Assembly (NCBI RefSeq): GCF_001885075.1 | Contig: NZ_MODU01000004.1 | Location: 4,154,001-4,218,000 of the forward strand | DNA length: 64,000 nt | Source: Alteromonas sp. V450 | Lineage (GTDB): Bacteria; Pseudomonadota; Gammaproteobacteria; Enterobacterales; Alteromonadaceae | Reading direction: 5' to 3' | Shown here: positions 47,553 through 56,389 of the stretch, one piece after another | Position numbering within the stretch: position 1 is the stretch's first letter | Layout: every line of letters starts with the position of its first letter | The notes under the pieces: model-generated | What the model was told of the DNA's origin: nothing | Seen by the model: the letters and a program-made list of their open reading frames with translations, nothing else | The model's database searches: none | Program-made: the position numbers and the translations under genes

Positions 47553-48548
47553 ATGATAAGAAAGCAAAAATTCGCTACTAAAACTGTTTTTTCAATACTA
47601 TTTGCTGGTGCATTAGTTACCAGTATGCAGAGCCGTGGACAAGTAAATACACATCCTCAAATAGCCGCAACTGGGGCTGAAGGATTTACTACTTCCCTTA
47701 TTGTAAAAAATGAAGCATTTCGGCTGTACGGCGAAAAAAATAGTTCACTACGCCGAGAGGTAGGCGAAATTGAAAATGCTGCACGCACTTTTACCGATCG
47801 ATTTGGTGCGTTCGGCACACTTGATATTGTTGTCGTAGAGAACCCCATGTCGCTATTTCTCATCGATCATTCTCAATATCAGCCTCACTTTTTGCCTTTG
47901 CTTAGCTACGCCGCACTGGCTAGCGCTAACAGCGACGAGGACGTGTTTGGCAACAAAGATAAAAACATACTTTCCCATGAAGTGTGTCATAAGTTCATGA
48001 TCTTACTGATGGAGCAAAAAGGGCTGCAAAACAAAACCTACGCTAAACCGCGCTACGGGCATACCGAGTTACCAGATTGGTTCGATGAAATTGCAGCAAT
48101 AAGTTGTGAGAGTGAGGCTATGAAAAAAAAGCGACTTAGTGACTTTTATGCAAAAGGTAACGCAGATAGTTTGTTGCCAATTGCTGAGTTTTTGTCTGTC
48201 GAGCACCCATCGCTAAAAGTCATGGAAAAGCAACTTTCTCAGTTGGTTGCAAAGGCTAAAGCCAATGTAAATGCAAGTGGTTTTGCCATGGAGGTGATGG
48301 AAATAAATGAAGAGAAAAGTGAAGAATTTATCACCGAATATTATGTACAGGCGTTATTGTTCGATAGATTTATTGAGGCTTCGCTAGGTGAAGGAGCAGT
48401 AAAAGAGTTGGTCGAACTACTCGCTCAGCAACGTTCAGTAGAAGCTTGGTTGGTAAACAAATTAGCGTTAGACAGTATTGAAGATGTGGACAGCGCGTTT
48501 AAAAAGTTTGTGAGTGAAACTTACGCTATTCACAAAAACAGCGTGTAA
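47553..48548 (+). CDS. Exported HExxH putative metallopeptidase, family uncertain
   Basis: A 331-residue protein with a signal peptide (basic start, hydrophobic 13-27). It carries HEVCH (142-146) and, 32 residues on, LPDWFDEIAA with Glu179. This is the gluzincin layout (HExxH plus downstream Glu) and resembles 'peptidase MA-like' proteins with a Pro-x-Trp-x-x-Glu motif. The ATG at 47553, with AGGAA upstream, is preferred over 47457 because it starts the signal peptide. It is divergent from the LytS/LytTR pair. Family membership is by motif only. Confidence 0.75.
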   Translation: MIRKQKFATKTVFSILFAGALVTSMQSRGQVNTHPQIAATGAEGFTTSLIVKNEAFRLYGEKNSSLRREVGEIENAARTFTDRFGAFGTLDIVVVENPMSLFLIDHSQYQPHFLPLLSYAALASANSDEDVFGNKDKNILSHEVCHKFMILLMEQKGLQNKTYAKPRYGHTELPDWFDEIAAISCESEAMKKKRLSDFYAKGNADSLLPIAEFLSVEHPSLKVMEKQLSQLVAKAKANVNASGFAMEVMEINEEKSEEFITEYYVQALLFDRFIEASLGEGAVKELVELLAQQRSVEAWLVNKLALDSIEDVDSAFKKFVSETYAIHKNSV

Positions 48549-48567
48549 TTGCAACGCTATAGGAGAA

Positions 48568-48620
48568 TACCAATCCGCATTAATAATCGCCCACGTCGCG
48601 ATAATCTATGCGGGTTGGTA
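48568..48620. repeat. Inverted repeat of about 53 bases
   Basis: TACCAATCCGCAT (48568-48580) and ATGCGGGTTGGTA (48608-48620) pair over 13 positions with one T-G pair, and ATCGC/GCGAT pair inside. It lies between two plus-strand genes with no T-run. The form resembles dispersed palindromic elements of marine gammaproteobacteria. Copy number cannot be judged from one window. Confidence 0.5.
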
Positions 48621-48767
48621 ATAACGAGTACCGTAGCGTAAGTTCAAACGTTGGGGCTATCAAAAAACGACGTTAATCATTAGGTTAAAATTACGGTTTA
48701 TTAGTTGAGATAAAATGGAGAGTGAGGTATCAATCGACTCAGAGAACGATAATTAAAAATAACGACT

Positions 48768-50060
48768 ATGCCTTTTGAGCGATTTATTCCCTTTCGTAAG
48801 CGAGACATGATTGCGGTATGCGAAGCCTTAATCAGCCAACAAACAACGTTGTTTCGCACCTTTGCTTCACTCCTAGTTAACCGGATCCACTATGAATATC
48901 ATCAGCAACTAGAAGAGTTGAAGGACAGCTATAGCCATTTCGACCCTAATAAAGATACGCGCGACTTATCTTTTTCAAGCCATAGTGAAAAGAAAGAAAA
49001 TCAACAAACGTTTTCTAAGGGGTTTGCTCGCCTTCTTGATGCGGCCAATTTCGAACAGGTGACAGACGAAGACCTAGAAGCAGCGTTAAATGAAGAATCA
49101 TTGTTCAAAGTGCGCCTGGCGGTTAGCTTCGACGACTTTGAAGACGTGGTTTTTTATCGGCGAGGCGAGTCGGTAAAAACTGAAACTATACGTACTTTTT
49201 TCGGGTTGCGAAAAAAGCAGGTGTCGTTTACCAACTACGACAAAGTGGCCGTTTATATTACGTTTAAAGATGAGGCTTATTTTAAAGAGAAGGGACAAAC
49301 ACCAGTCAGCTTCAAACCCGGTTCCACCATAGTAAAGCTTTTTCAAAACGTACCTAAAGCAGACTTGGAAATGCTGTTTCCAAACAGTGAAGTTAAAATG
49401 CGCCCGTTAGATAAGCTAATTATTAGTGCATCGGCGGCCATTGGCGGCACTATGGTGCTAGTGACTAAGTTAGGTGCATCATTACTGCTTATGGCGTCGT
49501 TTTTAGCCTTTTGGCTTGGCTTTAAAGACGACCAGGTGGAATTGACTAAGCAAAGCCTAATCACTTTTGGCGTAGGCATGGGGGTATTCGGTAGTTTTGT
49601 CTTTAAGGAATGGACCAAGTTTAAAAATAGAAAAATCCGGTTTATGAAAGCCTTGTCTGACAACCTCTATTTCAAGAATTTAGACAACAACGCAGGCGTG
49701 TTTCATACGCTAATAGATGCAGCAGAAGAAGAAGACTGCAAAGAGGCCTTATTAGCTTATACATTTTTACTTAAATGTAGTAATACATTCTCTGAAAACG
49801 CCGCATCATTTGGCGCAGCACGTTCAAAAAACGAGATTACCGCTGGTGGGATGACACTTGCAACGCTCGATAGCGTGATAGAAAGCTACTTCTTAGAAAA
49901 CCTTGATTGTACGCTCGATTTCGACGTTACTGATGCTATTACTAAGCTGGTGGACATGGAACTAGTTGAACAAGACGGCGATGTCTTTGTCGCGCGGACG
50001 CTTAACGATGCTGTGAAGATACTTGATGACTACTGGGATAATATTTATCAACCTGTTTGA
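48768..50060 (+). CDS. DUF3754/TMEM143-like membrane protein
   Basis: A 430-residue protein with an N-terminal FERFIPFRKRDM motif typical of this family. A cytoplasmic region runs to about residue 215. Two or three membrane segments (about 215-280; GGTMVLVTKLGASLLLMASF and FGVGMGVFGSFVF) and a C-terminal helical domain follow. Homologues occur from bacteria to mitochondria (TMEM143). The function is unknown. The ribosome-binding site before ATG 48768 is weak. Confidence 0.82.
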   Translation: MPFERFIPFRKRDMIAVCEALISQQTTLFRTFASLLVNRIHYEYHQQLEELKDSYSHFDPNKDTRDLSFSSHSEKKENQQTFSKGFARLLDAANFEQVTDEDLEAALNEESLFKVRLAVSFDDFEDVVFYRRGESVKTETIRTFFGLRKKQVSFTNYDKVAVYITFKDEAYFKEKGQTPVSFKPGSTIVKLFQNVPKADLEMLFPNSEVKMRPLDKLIISASAAIGGTMVLVTKLGASLLLMASFLAFWLGFKDDQVELTKQSLITFGVGMGVFGSFVFKEWTKFKNRKIRFMKALSDNLYFKNLDNNAGVFHTLIDAAEEEDCKEALLAYTFLLKCSNTFSENAASFGAARSKNEITAGGMTLATLDSVIESYFLENLDCTLDFDVTDAITKLVDMELVEQDGDVFVARTLNDAVKILDDYWDNIYQPV

Positions 50061-50183
50061 TTGACCCTTTAACATCGATAATAGTGCGCCAAGGAAAGAA
50101 AAAGCCTATGCGAAGCTTTCTAGTCCTGTGGCTACTCACTACGCAGGTGGATAGCGGCAGATAAACGCTGATAGCTCGCGTAC

Positions 50184-51101
50184 TTATCCACTAAAATAAC
50201 CTTCGTGTTGTGCTTGTTTAACTGTGTCTAAAAAGGCTTTTATTCTTAGCGATTGATGGGGGCGCTGTGGGTGTACAACAAACAGCTGACTGGTGCTTTT
50301 TGTTGGAGGCACACTTGGTGTCGACCCCGGCTTAATTTCTTCAAAAAGCGCGACCAGTTCACCCGCCTTACTATGCTTTTTTGCCACGTAGCTTGGCAGC
50401 CTTGCAATGCCGCGGCCTTCCAATACATGCTGAATTAGCGCTAAATTATCGTTAAGCTTTAAGCAGCCTTTAACCACTGTGCGCTTACCGTTTATAAGCC
50501 AGTTATCTTGGTCGGGGCCACAAAAGCATTGGTGCGCACCCAAATCGCTTAACATTTTGGGCGTGCCGGCTTGCTTTAGGTATTGCGGTGCCGCAACTAT
50601 AGTGTGGCTATAGGTAAACAATGGCTTGGCCACCATATCTTGCGGCGGGTTGTTAGTAGAGCGAAACGCCAAGTCGAAATGACCCTGGTTTAAGTCGTGC
50701 CTTTGATAGCTGGTATCTAAATGAAACGAAACATCAGGATGCTGCTGCGAGAAGGAAAAACACAGTTCGCTTAACAAATAGTGTGCAAACATATTAGGCG
50801 CCGTAATGGCTATTATTCCCTCAAGTTGCGTTTGCTCTCGTACTAAATTTTGCTCAAGTTCAACCACGCTGCGATTAATCTTCTGTGTATCGGCATAAAC
50901 TTGTTTACCTTCGTTGGTAAGGCTTACTTGGCGTGTTGAGCGCTGCAGTAACTTCACGCCTAACGCAAGTTCAAGCTCCCTTATTTGCTCCGACAGGTAG
51001 CCCCTGGAAATTTGCATTTTCTCTGCCGCAGCACCAAAGCTTAAGGTTTCTGCTACCGCACTAAACAGCATCAATCGCTCGACTTTTTTATGTGGTTTCA
51101 T
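50184..51101 (-). CDS. LysR-family transcription regulator
   Basis: A 305-residue regulator with N-terminal winged helix (AAEKMQISRGYLSEQIRELE, then LLQRSTRQVSLTNEG) and a C-terminal effector-binding domain of the AaeR/DsdC-like class that recognises an unknown ligand. It is divergent from the aldo/keto reductase gene across 238 bases. A LysR regulator commonly controls such a neighbour, so it likely regulates the reductase and GlcG-like pair. The last residues are hydrophilic, and its length is normal. Confidence 0.9.
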   Translation of the reverse strand: MKPHKKVERLMLFSAVAETLSFGAAAEKMQISRGYLSEQIRELELALGVKLLQRSTRQVSLTNEGKQVYADTQKINRSVVELEQNLVREQTQLEGIIAITAPNMFAHYLLSELCFSFSQQHPDVSFHLDTSYQRHDLNQGHFDLAFRSTNNPPQDMVAKPLFTYSHTIVAAPQYLKQAGTPKMLSDLGAHQCFCGPDQDNWLINGKRTVVKGCLKLNDNLALIQHVLEGRGIARLPSYVAKKHSKAGELVALFEEIKPGSTPSVPPTKSTSQLFVVHPQRPHQSLRIKAFLDTVKQAQHEGYFSG

Positions 51102-51339
51102 TGGCTTGTTACTTTTTAAAGAAGATCCATAGGAGATGAAAATTCACAATGTGTCCTAAAACCGCGTCTTTAATAACGTCATATCAAAAATTTTCACTTA
51201 GTGATTATATATGGAATACAGCTATTCGCTATAAAGAATAATGATTTCGCTATTGTGCGCTGAAAGGTGGTAACCGCAAGCGTAAACTTGGGCTATCGAT
51301 AGGCGTTAGAAATACGTTATTTTCTTTTTTGAGTGAGAC

Positions 51340-52311
51340 ATGATGAAAAACCTTCCTTTAAATCAGTACTTCCCGCACGCCAGTCAGCTGGTTTATGGCT
51401 GTATGGCTATTGGTGGAGAGTGGGACTTTAATCCATTAACCCAAGATCAAACCCAGCATGCCTTTGCGGCAGTTGATGCTGCGCTAGAAGCCGGTATTAC
51501 CGTTTTTGATCATGCTGATATATACCGAATGGGTAAAGCAGAACAAGTATTTGGCGAAGTGTTAAAAGCATGCCCTCACTTACGGGAAGAGATAGTGCTG
51601 CAGTCTAAATGCGGGATCCGTTTTGAAGATGAACACGGGCCTAAACGTTACGATTTTTCGAAGCAATGGATTGTCACTTCTGTTGAGAACACGCTTTCGC
51701 AATTAAATACCGATTATCTCGACCTGCTCTTGCTGCACCGCCCAGACCCATTGATGGAAGAAGAGGAGGTTGCCGCTGCTTTTGATGCCTTGTTTGATAG
51801 CGGTAAGGTTAAGCACTTTGGCGTGTCGAATATGAGCGGCGTACAAATGCAGCATCTTAATCACTATATTAATCAGCCGCTTATTGCGAATCAGGTTGAG
51901 ATGAGCCTTACTAACTTAGGCTTTGTGGATGAAGGTATTTATGTCGGTAACCCAGATGGGCAGCATGTGAATTTTACAGCGGGTACACTTCAATACGCAA
52001 AGCAAAACAACATTCAAATGCAGTCGTGGGGGCCAGCAAGCCAGGGGAAATACACCGGAGCACCCGCTGCGCTAACTGCGCAAGAAGAAGCGACTAAAAA
52101 ACTCGTTGTGACCTTAGCGCAAAAATATGGTGTATCGCCCGACGCAATCGTGTTGGCTTGGTTAATGCGCCACCCCAGCAACATTCAGCCAATTGTTGGT
52201 TCGGCAAACCCCAAGCGTATTAAAGCAAGTGCAGAAGCCGTTACCGTGACGCTTACTCGGGAAGACTGGTACGCATTGTACGTAAGTGCAAAAGGGGTGG
52301 AGTTACCATGA
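51340..52311 (+). CDS. Aldo/keto reductase, YdhF-like
   Basis: NADPH-dependent reductase of the AKR superfamily. The 323-residue TIM barrel has the catalytic set in place: Asp and Tyr in TVFDHADIYRMGKAE, Lys in LQSKCGI, and His in LLLLHRPDPLM. The cofactor loop (VGSANPKRIKASAEA) is near the C-terminus. The closest known pattern is E. coli YdhF. The substrate is unknown. Its stop overlaps the next gene's start (ATGA), so the two are translationally coupled. Confidence 0.92.
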   Translation: MMKNLPLNQYFPHASQLVYGCMAIGGEWDFNPLTQDQTQHAFAAVDAALEAGITVFDHADIYRMGKAEQVFGEVLKACPHLREEIVLQSKCGIRFEDEHGPKRYDFSKQWIVTSVENTLSQLNTDYLDLLLLHRPDPLMEEEEVAAAFDALFDSGKVKHFGVSNMSGVQMQHLNHYINQPLIANQVEMSLTNLGFVDEGIYVGNPDGQHVNFTAGTLQYAKQNNIQMQSWGPASQGKYTGAPAALTAQEEATKKLVVTLAQKYGVSPDAIVLAWLMRHPSNIQPIVGSANPKRIKASAEAVTVTLTREDWYALYVSAKGVELP

Positions 52312-52709
52312 TGGGTTCCATTTCTTTAGCGCAAGCTCAATCAATGATTACAGATAGCATTCATTGGGCGCAAGAAAACAATCAACACATTGCCGTGGCT
52401 GTTGTAGACAGTGTGGGTGAACTTATCTCGTTCTCTCGTATGGATGAAACTAGTCCGCAAACCTGTCTACTAGCGCAGAACAAGGCTTATACGGCAGCCA
52501 GAGACAGGCAAAAAACCAGTCAGCTTGCTGCGTGGGCAAAAGAAACGAGCAAAACCATTAACTTTTGGACCGATCCGCGTATCACAGGTATGGCGGGTGG
52601 TGTACCGGTAAAAGATAAGGCAGGCAAAGTAGTGGGTGCAATAGGAATTAGCGGTATGGCGGAGTTTGATGACGAAGCGCTGGCAGAAAGCATTCTCGCT
52701 CAGCGTTAG
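52308..52709 (+). CDS. GlcG/HbpS-like protein
   Basis: A 133-residue protein of the GlcG/HbpS/DUF336 family. Family hallmarks are HIAVAVVDSVGELISFSRMD near the N-terminus, NKAYTAA, and GGVPVKDKAGKVVGAIGISG. Some members bind haem or corrinoids, but no specific ligand can be read here. The four-base overlap with the reductase gene argues for joint function, possibly on a reactive or redox-active substrate. Confidence 0.88.
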   Translation: MMGSISLAQAQSMITDSIHWAQENNQHIAVAVVDSVGELISFSRMDETSPQTCLLAQNKAYTAARDRQKTSQLAAWAKETSKTINFWTDPRITGMAGGVPVKDKAGKVVGAIGISGMAEFDDEALAESILAQR

Positions 52710-52729
52710 CTTACGTAAGCGTGCTTTAT

Positions 52730-52773
52730 GGCGCAGGTAATTATCTTAATGATGTATGTTAAATACCTGCGCC
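52730..52773 (+). repeat. 10-bp inverted repeat between glcG-like and amylase genes
   Basis: GGCGCAGGTA (52730-52739) and TACCTGCGCC (52764-52773) are exact reverse complements around 24 AT-rich bases. It may be a terminator-like stem or an operator upstream of the amylase gene. A separate 12-bp palindrome GCTTACGTAAGC sits at 52709-52720. Confidence 0.45.
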
Positions 52774-52892
52774 TAATACGCAAAGCCTAAACTACAAGTG
52801 CGGCAAATAAGCGAAATGAACAAAAGCTGCGTGCTTAAATTACTGTTATCAGAAAGCGATGCTCAAAGACAAGAAGAATAAGGAACAGGTTA

Positions 52893-54710
52893 ATGATTCG
52901 AACACCATTTAAAATGGCAGTAGCCACTACCGCAATAATGCTTTCACTAGCGGCCTGCAGCCCATCTATCGTCCATAGTGCGCCTGCAAGCAGTGCCCCT
53001 ACTAGTAACGAGAGCAGTAATGCATTACAGCCACAACGTCATTACCTACAGCGAGACGTGCGCGAAGACGTGTTCTACTTCGTTATGCCAGACAGGTTTA
53101 ACAATGGTGATGTAAGTAACGACAGCGGAGCACCAAAAGGCTCAATTTCTCACGGAGGGTTAGACACCACGTCTAAATGGGCTTTTCATGGCGGTGATAT
53201 GGCGGGTATTGAACAAAAGCTGGATTACCTCAAGTCTATGGGGATCACGGCTATTTGGATGACACCTATTCTGCGCAATAAAGCTGTGCAAAGAGGCGGT
53301 TTTGCTCACCATGGATATTGGATTGTCGACTTCACCGAAATTGACCCTCACTTTGGCAGTAACGCCGATTTAAAGCGTTTAATTGACACTGCACACAAAA
53401 AAGATATTAAAGTATTTTTCGATATCATTACTAACCATACGGCAGACGTGATTAAGTATGAAGAGTGCCACAACGCAGACGGTTCGTTTAAAAGTGAACT
53501 AGACCGGTGCGCTTATCGCAGTTTGCAGGAAGTGAAAGAGCAAGGGACTTACCGTGCTTTTGTTCCAGAAAAAGAGCAGGGAGAGAAATTTCCAGAGTGG
53601 CTAAACGACCCACGCTATTACCACAATCAAGGTGATACAACCTTTGAAGGTGAAAATAGTTTATATGGTGATTTTAATGGGTTAGATGATATCAATACCG
53701 AAGATCCAGAAGTGGTTAAAGGTATGATTGATATTTACACCAAGCTTATCAGTGAATTTAAACCCGACGGCTTTAGGATTGATACAGTAAGGCACGTACA
53801 GCTACCGTTTTGGCAAGCATTTTCACCGGCAATTATGGCGCACGCAAAAGCCGAAGGCATTGAGAACTTTCATGTATTTGGTGAGGTGTATGACCCAAAC
53901 CCTGAAGTGCTAAGTTCGTTCACTACAGAGGGTAAACTGCCTGCGGTACTTGATTTTGGATTTCAAAGTGCGGTGGGAGGCGTGTTCTTTGAAGACAAGC
54001 CAGTGTCAACCATTGAGGCTTTAATAGCACAAGATTACCTTTACAATGACGAGGACAGCAACGTTAATCAATTGCTTACTTTTTTAGGCAATCACGATAT
54101 GGGGCGCCCCGGCTTCTTCTTAAATAAACATTTACCCAACGCGTCTAACCAAGAAAAGCTGCAGCGCAGTATGTTGGCGCATGCCATGATGTTTTTCTCT
54201 CGCGGCGTACCCGTTGTTTACTACGGCGATGAGCAGGGCTTTACCGGTGATGGTAACGATGTAGATGCAAGAGAAGATATGATGCCATCCAAGGTAGCTA
54301 GCTATAACGACAATCCGTTGTTAGGTACTGACCAAACCACTAAAAATGACAACTTCAACCCTAAGCACCCGCTATACATGGCTATTGCAGAGTACGCTGC
54401 CATTCGCAAGCAGCAGCCGTTGCTTCAATATGGTGTGCAGGAAAATACCTTCTTTGATGATAAAAAGCAGGTGTTTGCCTTCACCCGCATAGCGAATGAC
54501 ACAATGCCAAACGGGGGCGGAGCGCAACAAAAGAACCATGCGCTTCTTGTTGTGTTTAATGTGTCAGCCGCGCAACAAACGGTAACGGTTTCTAAGCAGT
54601 ATGAAAACTACTTAGTTGTTTCAGGAGCCGCTACAATTTCCGCTTCTGACAACGGTAAAACACAAATTACTCTGCCAGCTTTTAGCTTTGGATTGTTTTC
54701 GTCAAAATAA
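52893..54710 (+). CDS. Lipoprotein GH13 alpha-amylase-family enzyme
   Basis: Glycoside hydrolase that cuts alpha-glucan such as starch or glycogen. The 605-residue protein has a lipoprotein signal with Cys22 (lipobox LAAC), so it is tethered to the envelope. GH13 motifs: DIITNHTAD (region I), GFRIDTVRHVQ with nucleophile Asp297, VFGEVYD with acid/base Glu331, and FLGNHDMGR with Asp402. The C-terminal beta domain ends near 600. AAGGAACAG precedes ATG 52893. A terminator follows. Substrate specificity within GH13 cannot be fixed from motifs. Confidence 0.93.
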   Translation: MIRTPFKMAVATTAIMLSLAACSPSIVHSAPASSAPTSNESSNALQPQRHYLQRDVREDVFYFVMPDRFNNGDVSNDSGAPKGSISHGGLDTTSKWAFHGGDMAGIEQKLDYLKSMGITAIWMTPILRNKAVQRGGFAHHGYWIVDFTEIDPHFGSNADLKRLIDTAHKKDIKVFFDIITNHTADVIKYEECHNADGSFKSELDRCAYRSLQEVKEQGTYRAFVPEKEQGEKFPEWLNDPRYYHNQGDTTFEGENSLYGDFNGLDDINTEDPEVVKGMIDIYTKLISEFKPDGFRIDTVRHVQLPFWQAFSPAIMAHAKAEGIENFHVFGEVYDPNPEVLSSFTTEGKLPAVLDFGFQSAVGGVFFEDKPVSTIEALIAQDYLYNDEDSNVNQLLTFLGNHDMGRPGFFLNKHLPNASNQEKLQRSMLAHAMMFFSRGVPVVYYGDEQGFTGDGNDVDAREDMMPSKVASYNDNPLLGTDQTTKNDNFNPKHPLYMAIAEYAAIRKQQPLLQYGVQENTFFDDKKQVFAFTRIANDTMPNGGGAQQKNHALLVVFNVSAAQQTVTVSKQYENYLVVSGAATISASDNGKTQITLPAFSFGLFSSK

Positions 54711-54718
54711 TATCCTGC

Positions 54719-54758
54719 GCACCAGACGTTTATTAAAGCGTGTGGTGCCTCTTTTTTT
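54719..54758 (+). terminator. Intrinsic terminator after the amylase gene
   Basis: GCACCAGACG (54719-54728) pairs with CGTGTGGTGC (54739-54748) with one mismatch, followed by seven T (54752-54758). Confidence 0.85.
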
Positions 54759-54918
54759 ACCTGTTCCCTGTGAACATGTAACACAGACAAACCATTGTCA
54801 TAAAACCACAAAATCTCTATAGTTGCTTCAAGGGGCGTTGATCAACATCGACATCCCTTAGCAACAGCGCCGAAGGCGTTTCTCTATCTCCAATGCAACA
54901 AGCCTGGTTCACTTCTAC

Positions 54919-56385
54919 ATGAAAATATTGCATACGTCTGACTGGCACTTAGGTCAGAGTTTTTTTACAAAAAGCCGCAAAAATGAACATGCCGCCTTCC
55001 TAAAATGGCTTCTTCAGCAGGTAGAAGCGCATCAAATAGATGCGATTATTGTTGCGGGTGATGTGTTCGACACGGGCACGCCGCCTAGCTACGCCAGAGA
55101 GCTCTACCATGCGTTTATCGGTGAACTTCAGGGCATGCAATGTACATTGGTGGTGCTGGGGGGAAATCACGATTCAGTGTCGGTATTAAACGAAAGTAAG
55201 GCACTACTGAAATACTTAAATAGCCACGTAATAGCCAGTACCTATGGCGATTTAAGTGAACAAGTCATTACCCTTAACGATCGCAAGGGGCAGCCCGGTG
55301 CGGTACTGTGTGCCGTACCGTTCATTCGACCGCGTGATGTGCTAATAAGCGAGGCAGGACAAAGCGCCACTGACAAGCGCCAAGCGCTTGGCGATGCGAT
55401 AAAGCAGCATTACGGGACGCTCTACAATGAAGCCCTGTCATTGCGCGCCAAAATAGAAGAAAAGCGAATTAAAGAGGGCATTGAAAATAGCGCTGCCATT
55501 CCTATTGTTGCTACAGGGCACTTAACCGCTTTAGGCGTGAGTCAGTCAGAAAGTGTGCGTGATATTTACATTGGTACCCTTGAAGGCTTTGACGCTAAGG
55601 GTTTTCCGCCCGCTGATTACATTGCACTAGGTCATATTCACAGGCCACAAAAAGTGGCTAAAACCGAACACATTCGCTATTCAGGCTCACCCATACCGCT
55701 AAGTTTTGATGAACTAAACACACAAAAGCAAGTAGTGTTGATAACGTTTGAATCTGAAAGCACAACGCCTACTATCTCAACGCTTCCGGTGCCGCGCTTT
55801 CAGGCCATGGAAGTAATAAAAGGCGACTTAAAAGCGATTGAGGCGGCCATTAATAAAAGCGAGGCCATCGCGTTAGCTTCTCAAACAGATGGTGCCGCTG
55901 GCGAAACGGATAACGCCATTAGCCCTAAAGATCCTGTGTGGTTATGCATTGAAGTTGAAACAGAAGACTACCTGACTGATTTGCAGCAGCGTATTCAAGG
56001 TTTGTTAGAGGGGAAAAATGCTGAAATCTTGCAGTTGAAACGCAAGCGTAAGCGCACGGTAAATAGCCTAACAGAAAAGCAAAACGTCCAGCTTAGCGAA
56101 CTATCGGTAAACGATGTATTTGAAGCACGTTTGGCACTGGAGAGTATAGAAGATAGTTCAACAAGTGAGTCGGCACCAACTGAGTCGGCACAAGCAACCC
56201 TGCTAGATGACGACCAAAGCGCCGGAGGAACGGAAGAAGCAGGGTCAGAGAAAAGCGCTTTACGCATAAACCGGATAAGGCAGCTATTCAATGAAGCAGT
56301 AGAGCAAGTGCATACCAACGATGAAGATGCTGAAGTACCAGTAGAGACATCATTGGCAAACACAACAGAAAATAAAGGCGAGTAA
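54919..56385 (+). CDS. sbcD: SbcD nuclease subunit
   Basis: Mre11-type nuclease that, with SbcC, opens DNA hairpins and processes double-strand ends. The 488-residue protein has the phosphoesterase motifs: TSDWHLGQ, GDVFDTGTPP, GGNHDS and GHIHRPQ. E. coli SbcD has about 400 residues. The extra length comes from an acidic, Ser/Glu/Ala-rich region at about 415-450 and an acidic tail, both probably disordered. The gene ends four bases before sbcC, so they are coupled. Confidence 0.95.
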   Translation: MKILHTSDWHLGQSFFTKSRKNEHAAFLKWLLQQVEAHQIDAIIVAGDVFDTGTPPSYARELYHAFIGELQGMQCTLVVLGGNHDSVSVLNESKALLKYLNSHVIASTYGDLSEQVITLNDRKGQPGAVLCAVPFIRPRDVLISEAGQSATDKRQALGDAIKQHYGTLYNEALSLRAKIEEKRIKEGIENSAAIPIVATGHLTALGVSQSESVRDIYIGTLEGFDAKGFPPADYIALGHIHRPQKVAKTEHIRYSGSPIPLSFDELNTQKQVVLITFESESTTPTISTLPVPRFQAMEVIKGDLKAIEAAINKSEAIALASQTDGAAGETDNAISPKDPVWLCIEVETEDYLTDLQQRIQGLLEGKNAEILQLKRKRKRTVNSLTEKQNVQLSELSVNDVFEARLALESIEDSSTSESAPTESAQATLLDDDQSAGGTEEAGSEKSALRINRIRQLFNEAVEQVHTNDEDAEVPVETSLANTTENKGE

Positions 56386-56389
56386 CACA

